This document shows, in pieces, positions 23,361 through 35,088 of a stretch of 64,000 bases of DNA. The first letter of the stretch is position 1; each line of letters opens with the position of its first letter. A program made the position numbers and the translations under genes. Below the pieces are notes generated by a model. That model did no database searches. It was not told where the DNA came from and saw only the letters and a list, made by a program, of their open reading frames with translations. This stretch comes from Paracentrotus lividus (taxonomy: Eukaryota > Echinodermata > Echinoidea > Camarodonta > Echinidae). The DNA lies in NCBI GenBank assembly GCA_940671915.1, contig CALNVZ010002974.1, positions 42,493,679 through 42,557,678 of the forward strand. Reading direction: 5' to 3'.

Positions 23361-23685
23361 CTCTGGCAATTTGATTTCATTAGGCCCTCGGTCGATCGGT
23401 GGAGTATATTGTCTCTCTTTCATTCATTGATAAATTTTCGAATAAAGGAAGGAAATCCGTTCCATCCTGTCATATTCGAGCTGTTATGTTACATTCCAGG
23501 TACTGTTCATGTTAAATAAAGATTAATCTATCTACTGTTCATTCGATTTTCGTCAGGTGTTCAGAAAAAGTAGAAATTTAGCTGGTTATTGTTGCTGTTG
23601 TCAAAGACTTTTGAGCCGTAGCCCGTCCGTGACCTCGGATCGTCCAGTCTCGATCCCCAGCTATACCGGAGACTTCTCCCCGAAA

Positions 23686-23931
23686 ATGCCCCGTGGAGGA
23701 GCAGTCACCGCTGGTCGTCGGCAGCCGACAGAGGCCAAAATTAGAACAATTTTGGGCATGTCACCGCAAGGAATCCTCCCTGATTTTTCCAACCACCCAC
23801 TAACTTCAGATATTACCAATATTTCTTCAAATGTTAAGGAGGAATTGGATCAAGAGATTGTGGACGTCGTTGGATTTACACCGGAGTTTGATTCAACAAC
23901 GGGAATGAGACCTCAGCTTGGTAGACCACCG
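23686..23931 (+). CDS. E2F: E2F exon 1 (coding part)
   Basis: Encodes 82 residues from ATG at 23686 (context CGAAAATGC, A at -3), the first ATG in frame, and ends GRPP before donor GTAAGC. The frame is open upstream to about 23557 but has no earlier ATG. The tail GRPP continues into exon 2 as AKRKLELD. The rest is unstructured and acidic, and no other domain is recognised. Confidence 0.75.
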
Positions 23932-26900
23932 GTAAGCTGGACTATTAAACATTAATTTTAACCTTAATCGTATTTTTATAATCTTAATTTTAGGTCTAAT
24001 AAAATTAGAGCAATAAATTATTTAATCTAAAAGTTAACTCTTTGAATTTGACATTGATGTTTGAATATTGTTAATGTTGGCTTATTGTCATGATTGTTGG
24101 CCTGTTTGTTTGTTTTGTTTGTTATTTTTTGTTATCGTTTCACAGCCTAAGTATTATCATTTATTGTTCAAATTATCTGTTCTTTTTATGTTTCAAGTTT
24201 GCTGAAATCAACATATCATTGTCTTTTTTAAAAATCATTTTTCTTTGTCTTTGCAAAAAAGTGCTATCTTGCCATGCTTGCTATCGTACCTTATATTTTG
24301 GGCAAAATATTTTTAGATCTCGACTACTTTTCTAGTTTTTAAAGTGTGCATATTTTCAAGCAAAAGTGCAGGTTCTTCGAGGGGTTTCAAAATCTGACCT
24401 AACAAGTCACCCTTATTTTGTGGAAGTAACGTCAGTTAAGGCGTAAGCAGGGACAAAATATCCATAATTTAAGGTCAATTGATTTTCGTTTGGAAGTTAG
24501 TTGATCAATCCAAGTCTTATTACTGACATTATTTTATTGTTCACCTTCACAGGCAAAGAGGAAACTTGAGTTGGATTCTGCCGCATCTCGTTCCACAAAT
24601 GTTGGTACCACAGCTTTCAAGACGCCTAGCCCAAGGCCTTCAGCAAAAACAAAAAAGCCAAGAGGTAAAAAAAAAAGAAGTTAGGCCTAGAATCTAGGCC
24701 CTACCTGGTAAAATTAAACTTAGATCTAGGCCTACACTTTTTAGAAACCTTATGACTGTTAATGAATAAAATATATTAACGTTAGGCCTAGGTCTACTCA
24801 ATTTAAAATTCCAATGTGACATAGATCTAGGCCTAATGTCTTTAGCCTCTCGTCTTACATCAGAATGTAGATCTCTAGGCATTCCAGTAGTCTAAGTAGG
24901 TCTATAACTGTTCTTTCTAAATCTTTCTAAACATTGATTCTAAATTTATTTTGAAATTTTGATTAAATGGAAATAATGGATTTTAAGGTAAAGTGTTCTT
25001 TAGTACTAAGCTTATCATAACCAAACTGCATCTGTCTAAAATAATATAGTGCTCATGACTAGTATGTAATCAACAAGTCAATATCACCAGTCTAAGCAGA
25101 ATTAGATATTAAAAAAAAGAAATCTACAATACGAACTACCAAATATTTTTGTATGAATTATATGATTATACAGTATATTTTTTTTCAGCTGGCCAAAAAA
25201 TTAATGCCCCCTTTCCCCTTGACCCCTAGCTCCTACTAGGTCGCCTATGGAAAAATCTCGCTACGACACGTCATTAGGTCTTTTAACAAAGCGCTTTGTT
25301 GGTCTACTAAGAGGAGCTCCAGATGGAGTCCTGGACCTGAATCGTGCAGCAGAAGTCCTGGAAGTCCAGAAAAGGAGAATATACGACATCACCAATGTAT
25401 TAGAAGGCATCAAACTCATTACTAAGAAGTCTAAAAATAATATCCAATGGAAGTAAGTGAAAGAAATTGTAGTTTATTTATTTATTTTTTTACTTGAATT
25501 AATTTGACATTTTCGCACCCTTAAAGCCCAAGTATAGTTGTTGTAGAGAAAATTGCATTTTTCAAAAACTTACTCAACTTGTCCTAATATTGTCCCAATA
25601 ACATATCAATACATGGGCAAGTAATATAACCATGTGCCATGCATGTCTTTTCATGATATGTTATAGTTAGCATAAACATGGGGAGATATTCATCAAAATG
25701 AGGCCATACTTCCTTCACTCTCACCCCAGAACTCTGGGCATGCCACACCACTGCTGACTGGTATGGCATGTGGGCATTCTGTGTGTATCAGTCTGTGTAT
25801 CAATAGCATATACTTTGCACACAAACCACTGCACATTGCACTCTCCCCAGTGTGATCCTGTTTAGCCACGGCCCAGAAACAAATCGATTTACACAGTTTT
25901 GTTGCTAAATTCAGGTCTTAGAGTGGATTTTATAACAAATAATTTTGAACACAGAGGTTATTTGAGGTATTAATTCATATTATTCTGCTATGGAAGTAAA
26001 ACAAAAAATATGTTCTCCCAAAACTATACATGAGCTTTAACTTAACAATATACATTGTAATTTGAAACAGTTGCCTAGATACAAAATCTAACTGCTAAGT
26101 TAATACAATACATATTTTCAGTGATAAATCAGCAAAAAATTATCTTTAGAGAGAGAGAGAGAAAGAGCAAAGTTCTGATGCAAATATTTACATTTCACAT
26201 TTTCAGCAACCTAGAATTCTGCTACTACAAGCATTAATTTCTCCCACCTTTTTTAGAAATCAGACTCAAGTTTGGAGCCTAGTATCTTATGTTGTGTGTC
26301 AAATTTTTAGCACCAATATCTGTCTTATGTTGCTATTTGATGTGCTTTTTAAATGCACACATGTTGTATGGCAAAGTTACCCATTTGCTATTGGAGCACA
26401 AAAGTTTAAAGGGGCAATTGAATAGGGCCATTTAAAGCTGTGGTTAGCAAGGTCAAAGCATAGTAATCCCCTTCCTCACCATTATTCCCCTTCCCATTCA
26501 GTTCCAAACCTGAAGCTTCCTTTCTTTGTGTATGAGGGAACAACATAGGGGCAGTGAATAATTTGAATAACAAAAGGGGTCGCTTGTAGGGAGATAAACA
26601 TTCTGATATGTGTGATGTATGTCCAAAGGCCTTGCATACATGTATGTAAGCAGTGAATAAGGTTAGCAAGAAGGCCATTTATGTTGTAAACTGAAATAAA
26701 ACAAGTAGATTATATTTTGTTTATTTATTTAATTTTTGCATAATTAAATGCACTTGGCAAATAAGCTGATTAATTCATTGCTAAAATACTTGAAATTATA
26801 TCTTAACAATCTAAAAATAAAATAATTTAGGTGTCTACTTCAAGACACTAATAAAGTGATAAGAAAGGATCATAGAAAAAAAAACGAAAAAAAGAAAAAA

Positions 26901-29900
26901 ATGAAGAGTATGAGGTTCTGAAGGACACAGTATCAGGGCAACAAATCCAAGATAGTAGTGTGTAAAGAGAATGCAATTTCAATTGTTATTATCAAAAAGC
27001 TTTAAATGCTGCTGAAAGGATTTATTTAAGTTGTTAGTTAAAAAGGAGAAAATGTAAGCATTTAAACATAATTATGATTCATTTAGGGTGGTTTCTCACA
27101 CCGCGGAGACATCTCCGAAACGAAGGAGACGTCTCAGCGGCAATTTTCAAAAACCGTCTCAAAATAGTTTCCGCGACTCATGAAATGTCTTTGAGACGCC
27201 TCGGAGATGTCTCGGAGACGTCTCTGCGATGTCTCCGAAATCCGTCTCAAAGTTGTTTCAAAGTAGTTTCCGCGAAGTGAGATACCATCCTTGGGATAAT
27301 GGTCTGGATAAACTATCAAGACTGGTATTACATTATTAAAAGATGCTGTTCCCTACACAACAAAATTGTTTTCAGAAATGGGGGCTTACATGTAAGTGTG
27401 GAGTATTGATTAATTTTGTCATTTAAAATGTAAATCCAGTGTCATTGTTTCAAATGTCAACTTGAAGCAAAAGCCATTTAACTTTCAGAAGAGAACAATG
27501 ATATTAAAAGATTAGCAGGGATAGTTTCTGAGGCGCTGTGGCTTCTATTGCTCTCACTGGTGGTGTAGATGTAAGCAATTTATAGTTGAAGGTTTGAATG
27601 AAGTGATGGGAGGGGCTGAATATATTCAATGGGGCGATTCAAAGTCAAAGTTTAGGGATTGAGGAAAATCCATAAAGCAATAACGAGGTCAGAAGGTTGA
27701 TTCATTGAATGCTTTCTAAAGGGGTCATCGAGGCATGTTATGATGCTGTTGTGCCCACGGACCTTCTGATTGTAAATAGTGTGTTACACCAACCGAGACC
27801 CACATCAGATTGAACAAAACAAAATTATATTTAGCTTTAAAAGGCAATACTTGTTGATTACATTGGTGAATTAAGAGTCAGGTTGGGTGACTGTGTCTAT
27901 AACCTTGAGATATTTGTCATGTTAACAATATTTACACAATTATTTAATCTGAACTTGCAGTTACATTTACAAATATAATATGTAGATCTCCTGCACTCTT
28001 GAGAAATGAAAGTGAAACAAGTGTAGTCCATGGAATGTACATTGTTGTAGATATTTGTGAGATACTTGCCTGGAATTGGTTTTGCAGTTTGTTTCGAAGG
28101 AAAGGATAAATACATTTTGTAGCTAGTCAACACAAGCATTCTATTACAATTTCTATTTAAACTTTTCATTCACTTTTCTTTGTTCACAATTTGTGCCTAC
28201 TTTTACTTGTAGTGATTATAGTTTTCATTTAGCTTACATGTAGACTGACAATTAAAAATTTCAATGCTTATTTTTATTTGGAAGTTTTTCTTCTAATTGA
28301 TGAACATCAGGGGGCCGTTTCATTAAAGGACTTGTCGGACGTTTTATCCGACAAATTTGCTCTCAGCCAATCAGATGCAAGCATTTCAGTAGCTTATCTC
28401 AGTTTGTCGGATAAAACGTCCGACAAGTCCTTTCATGAAATTAGAGGTGGGCTATAAATGGGTCATGTTTCAGAACCAAGTTTGTGCTATCTTATTGTAA
28501 GCAGCTCATTGTCCTGATCGATATGCCACCAATTTTAAGAAAATCGGATAAAAATTGAGACAGTGCGGGCCAAAAAACGATTTTGAGGGGGCGTGGCCAA
28601 AAAATGCTGAGTCATCGCTTTTCAAAATTTGAAAAAGCTGTAATTCTTTTAATAAAAGGGCTATAAAGATGATTCTGGTGTCTCTATATATGTATTTCAG
28701 CCTGATAAATCCAATGACAGTATCCAAATTGCAAGCAGGGGTGAAGAAAGCACTGAAAAGGGGGAATTATAGTTTTAACCCTTTAATTACCGTTAGGGTC
28801 TCTGAGGGCACCCCTAGACAAATTGTGTTGCTCAATCAAAACCACTGCGTTTTCAGTAATGTCGTTTCATGTCTCTTTTCTTTACATTCTTACGGATCTT
28901 TTGCCACCAAGTTCATTGAAATCGGACATTCCATTAGAGAGTTACTTGACTTTTCGTGGTCAAAGGTCAAACCGCAATTTGAGATTTTTGTCATTTTATG
29001 TACAAAACCAATGGCAAAGTCAGGTTTCCTATTTTACTCTATAAATCACCGTTAAATCATTCTTTTGACTGCTTTTATTGTTCATTGAGAATAAAACTAA
29101 ATCTAAATGAAGGCCTGAATTATTAAAATTCCTAAAATAAAGGAAAACATAGATATATACATGTAAGAATAAAAACAATAGAATACATAAGAAATTCATA
29201 AAACAATGAAATACATAAGAATTATTATAGTTGTAGACCTTCTGATACTTCAAATCATTATCTGGACCAATTTTAATTCTGAAAGAATACTAGAACCAGT
29301 CTAAAGATGATTTACCTGTGATTTATAGAGTAAAATAGGAAACCTGACTTAGCCATTGGTTTTGTACACAAAACGACAAAAATCTCAAATTGCGGTTTGC
29401 CCTTTGACCTCGAAAAGTCAAGTAACTCTCTCGTGGAATGTCCGATTTCAATGAACTTGGTGTCAAAAGATCCGTAAGAATGTAAAGAAAAGAGACATGA
29501 AACGACATTTCTGAAAACTCAGTGGTTTTGATTGAGCAACACAATTTGTCTAGGGGTGCCCTCAGAGACCCTAATAGTAATAAAAGGGTTAAAACTACAA
29601 TTCCCCCTTTTCAGTACTTTCTTCACCCCTAATTGCAATTTGGACACTGTCATTGGATTTATCAGGCTGAAATACATATAAATAGACACCAGAATCATCT
29701 TTATAGCCCTTTTAATAAAAGAATTACAGCTTTTTCAAATTTTGAAAAACGATGACTCAGCATTTTTTGGCTACGCCCCCTCAAAATCGTTTTTTGGCCC
29801 GCACTGTCTCAATTTTTATCCGATTTTCTTAAAATTGGTGGCATATCGATCAGGACAAAGAGCTGCTTAAAATAAGATAGCACAAACTTGGTTCTGAAAC

Positions 29901-32900
29901 ATGACCCTTATTTTACCCCTCTATAGCCCACCTCTAATGAAATGCTCCCCTGAATGTATTTTAACATTAATTTATAGAATTTTAAGATTAAAAAAAAAAA
30001 AAACTTGTTTTTATCCATGTTATATTTTCTTTCTTCATTCCTGTTCTAACTGGCAATTTTGTAATTCAAGGTCTTGCCATCTTTTTCTTTCATGTGCAGA
30101 GGTGCTAATAGTTCAGTAGCCATCTACCCTGGTAGTGGGGATACTCAGTTATCAGCAGAAACTGTCAATCTACATTCAGGTTAGTATCAGCACATGGTTC
30201 TAGGACAACTACAGTTTGTACCCCCGGGAAAATTACCCCTAGATAACCGCCCCTGCAAAGATCTACCACCTAACTCTATAACACTAACCCTATTTTTGAG
30301 GTTGATAGTCCGGGGGTAATTGACCTTTTGTGATTATTAAAGTGTTGCATTGGTTATATCAACGCTCAACACTAACATTTTTTTTTGGTTGCCCTGCCGG
30401 GCAACCAAATATCCAAATTTTCCAAATTTGGGAGCCCGAATCAATAATCTGGTTGCCCGAAAAAAAATATGATAATAAACAAAACAACAAAGTTTCCCCT
30501 TCTTATTAGCGAAGGAGGCGGTTGAGTTGGTGAGGGGAAAAAATGGGTTTGGGACTGGGAGCTACTTTTCTTTATTTCATCTTTTTTTTTCCATTCATAA
30601 TTCATACACCAATTTTGTAGATCTATGCCGTTACTTAATGATGATGCAAGAAATCGATAAATTAAAAGCTTGACAATCATTTTCTTTAGAAATGAAAAAT
30701 TGACATTAAGAAAAGATGTCAATGACTGATGTGAAAAAAAAATAACAAAATAATGACCGGTAAAAACTGAACTTCGCTCTCAAAAAAAATTTCTATCTAG
30801 TCAAGGAGATCTGAACAAAAATGTAAGTTAGAATCTAAATTAGACTTCTGTTACAATGAAATTCAATTTTTCTGTGGTGTAGTTTAATAAAAAAAAATTC
30901 ATCCACCATTTCACCAAAGTATGCTAAGATAATTTATTTCAATCAAGACCAATGCACTGCATATGCACTTTTAAAGAGATAATAGTAGGCGCCCTTCAAA
31001 GTTAGAAGTTCGGAAATGCATCGTGCTGTCAGAGCTCTTCACTGGACAGATTCTGCGCCCATAGACTTCTGGGAGAATAACAGCTCAGTTCATCGCCTGA
31101 GCAAACAGTGGCAGACATAGCCACCAAAATCATCTTTTTTTACCGAATTGTAAAACAAATTTCAGATGGTAACTGGGGTAAGGGTTTCAAATCATCTTTC
31201 TAATGCTCCATTTCTTGAAAACCTGGACACCCAAGACAAATTATTAACCTAATCTATGAGCAAAAACTTCAAAAAGTCCAGTCTACACCAATTGAGCACA
31301 CATGGGATAACATCCAAACGATCCATGTTTTAAGAAATATCAGGGTCATTTCCTGCTCTGATATCTGACTTGAAATTAGTTTAATAATGCACATTTAAGT
31401 TTTGGAATAGTCCTCAAAATGTTTTAAAATACCTACATATACTGTTATAACTTCAAATTTTTCCTGTGCTGGGCAAAATTTTTTGAGGGGTTCCAACTCC
31501 GGGGGCAAGCTAACTTTTTGATATTCTGCGATCTGAGGGTGCCTGTAGGTAATCTAGGCGCCCCGCGCCGGTGGCCTCCTTAATGTTGAGCCCTGGTTAT
31601 ATCATTTCTATATAGTTTTCAAAAACCATTTTTTCATAAGGGTCTGGATGAGTCTTTCTATGTTTTTGGACTTACAAGTTGTGTGTGTGTGTTTGTTTTT
31701 GGACAGGGGGGGGGGGGGTGTGGTTTCAGTGTGTGTTGTTTATTGGGGGAGCATGTGCTGTGCCTTTCAAATTATAGCACTGATGATCATGCTGACTGAA
31801 CCACCCCCCCTCAAAAAAAAGGGGGGGGGTAGGTTATGACAAAACTATTGTTAGTTCTCAAGAGTGCATTTTCATCAGGCATTTCTTTGCTTGTAAAGTA
31901 ATTCAATAGATGGAAGCTATGCTCTAAATTTGTGGTTGTCTCTGAGAAAAAGAAATGTGTTTTGTATGAATGGATAGATATTTGCATTGGAAATAAGAAA
32001 ATGATGATGCTTCAGATTCATAGATATTTTAAGTTTTCTTGCAGAAGATTATTCGCAAACATAAGCTGACATTTTTTCCCTTCTGCCAAACCTCCACATC
32101 TGAATATGTCCAAAATTGCTAGAACATGGGAAAAGGATTGCTGTAAATTCATGTAATCAGCTAATCAATCACCTTTTATGTGTCTTTCATTCTTTATCCC
32201 CTTAGATTAACTGATTAGAAGCTCAGAGAAGAGGTTAGATGGACTATAAAAATGGCATCTCACCAGCTGAATAGAATTGGACAGAAGCCGACAGACCAAT
32301 GCGAGAATCCTTTAATGCCGTTGTTTTTTTATTTTCATTTATTGGTTTATTTTGCAATTATTGCTTGTAACTGTTTTTTAGAGGGCGAAAAGTATACATT
32401 TTGAAATGTGTATGCCATACTTGCAGCTGTCCTATTATAGTAGCAGTCCCTATTTTGGGGAAAAGAAGGAGCAGTTATCATCATTTTCAACTCTTTGCCC
32501 CATTTTTTGAAAACTTCTGTGTACAGTATCTTAGGAATACTACGAATTGGTCCTAGTTTAAAAAAAATTGTAGTTCCCACTTTGTCCTTAATATTTTGAC
32601 TACAATGTGCAGTATGTGTATGGGCATAATATACAGGGCTTAAAACCAAAGAGCCCCCCCCTTACCTGGCCTTGGTACCCCTTTAAAAATTCCGTTTGGT
32701 CTTGGAGATTTTAATGCCCTTGCTGTACTGTACCTAAGAAATGTGCCCTATGAAAAAGTGGTCTTGCCCTCAAACTTATGAAATTTAAGGCCTGATGTTA
32801 TCCACTTGATTTGATCATATTTTCCTAGGCGACCTGAAAGGCCTGAATTTGTTGTTGGGGTAGCTCATTTGAGGTTTGTGCAGTTCACTGTAATACAATA

Positions 32901-35008
32901 ATATAACGCTGGCTGAGAACTAGAAGGGCGCTATTACAGATCAAATATGATCCATTGAGAACCAGAAGGGTGCTATTACCATTGACTTTGTACAGCAATA
33001 GCGCCCTTCTGGCTCTCCACAGACGATAATATAATATGAATTTGTAATGCGCATATATTCGAAATAATTTGAAATCAAGGAGCAACAGGAAATATATGAA
33101 AAATGGTATAGAGATAACAATGGCTTCAACATGATATACAAAATCATAACGTTAATTAACTACTTGTAAAAATTAACTGTAAGAACACTTAACTTTGGCA
33201 ATCCATTGCCTTGGCTTATACGTGTACTGGCTGGCTTCCAGCTGTAGTGAAGCAAACAGAACACTTATATATTCTTCTTTAACTCCGTCCATCACGTATG
33301 CCTATGTCACGTATCATGATATCAGAGGTATTCAGAGCTTTGAAGATCAGACTGTAATAGCGATCAAGGCACCACCTGAGACAAGACTAGAGGTCCCTGA
33401 TCCTAAAGAGGTGAGTTATGCCAGAGGTCATCATGAACGGCACACTAAATGAGGAAAACTGCATTTATTACAGAGCGTATCTTACTTGTTTCAAAACATT
33501 TTTCAAAATCTCATACATAAACATTTAAATTGAAAGAAAAACTTGCTGTAGAAGCCATATATTTCCTGAGGGTTATATTTTCGCCAACAAAGTCCATCCT
33601 GGCAAAGATATACTTTTAAATATTAGGCTACCTATAGTAATGAAAGCTTTAAAAAAAAGTCACAAAAATATCCACTGGCGAATTTCCCCAACTGGTCCAA
33701 ATTTGTGAAATGTTATGTATGCAAAATATATGGCTTACACAGAAGGTTTCAACGACTTAGATTAATCTTTGATATTAGCCATTAGACCTTTGAAGGGACA
33801 GTGAATAAAATTCCATTAAAGCAATAGAATTGAACAGTTTTACATTTTAAAATCAAATTATCTTGTATTATATACCACATACTAAGAATGTTGCAACAGG
33901 ATTGGTCAAAATTCAATCATGTGATTGATTTTAGTTTTCCCATCATCAATCATCACTCGCAGTGATAATACTTTGAGTTTCGCTGATCACGTCACCGCCC
34001 CATAGAGCCATAACGCTTCATCAATTATCTTTAGGGTGCGCGAAGAAAAGGGCGTTGTCACTCGGGTTTTTCGTACTATCACTTATCCATCACATGCAGC
34101 GACAGATGAATTCCTCTGTGACGTAACAATTCCTTTTTTAAATTTCTTTGTTACGTAACAATCACTTCGGCCCATTTGAGCTAGGCCTTCGCACAAAATA
34201 AATTGCGTGCACTTTAATTATACGCGTTTATTTTACAAGCGCAGTCGGCAATGACTTGAGTGAATTCGTCTTTTTAAGGATCTCTAGGAAATCTTTTATT
34301 TTTAACCAAAATATTAGTTTTTCCCAAGCTCTTAAAATGTTTCAGATATGGAATATAAAGCAAATAGTCACCTTTTGATCCAAATGACGAGGCAAACTAT
34401 CACTTCCACGGCAAGCTGGATGTACACGCTATCTCTCCTCAGCATTGCTTCGGAGGAGATAGCTTATCCAGCTTGCCTGGGAAGTGATAGTCTTCCCATC
34501 ATTTGGATCAACGGTGATTATTTGCTTATTATTGATCTGGCCTATTTAAAAGCCAATTAAAGGACTTTTGCATTTCCACCAAACTACTTTGTTCATGCTC
34601 TTTGCTCTATATCTCTGACTATTTGTGTTTCTCCTGTCCGATATCTTATTTGAGCATTATAATGCAACTCAAGCACAGCATAAATAAATAATCATTATTT
34701 TATATTTAAATTGTGATCCGCCCTCCAGAGTACTAATATTCAGATATGGCTGAAGAGTACAAGAGGTCAGATTGAAGTCTACCTGTGCCCAGATGATAAC
34801 CCAGATGATAGCAGCTCATCAGAATCCGAGGCTGGATCAAAGAATGGATCACCTTGCAGCTCAAAGGGTTAGTAGCAACACGCATGGTCATTTATTAAAA
34901 TACCTTGTTCAATTCTGTTTTGAAGGGCCCAGCAAGTGCTGAATACTAGTTGAATTAATGAAACCATCTACGTCTTCTCCCATTTATCCCTACACAAAAC
35001 TGACTACT

Positions 35009-35088
<80 letters not shown>

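Larger units (their letters stand above)
25453..30099 (+). other. E2F intron 3 with MITE and fold-back insertions
   Basis: 4.6-kb intron. Apart from the elements listed separately (27085-27291, 28305-29960) it holds a short (GA)n at about 26151-26164 and no recognisable exon. Confidence 0.6.

Noticed and set aside
23557-23685. N-terminal extension of E2F upstream of ATG 23686
   Set aside because: The frame is open but has no ATG; it would need a GTG start, which is not expected in an animal gene.
28669-29544. Mirrored open frames on both strands (for example 28823-29044 and 29323-29544)
   Set aside because: They are the two arms of one fold-back and encode no recognised protein.
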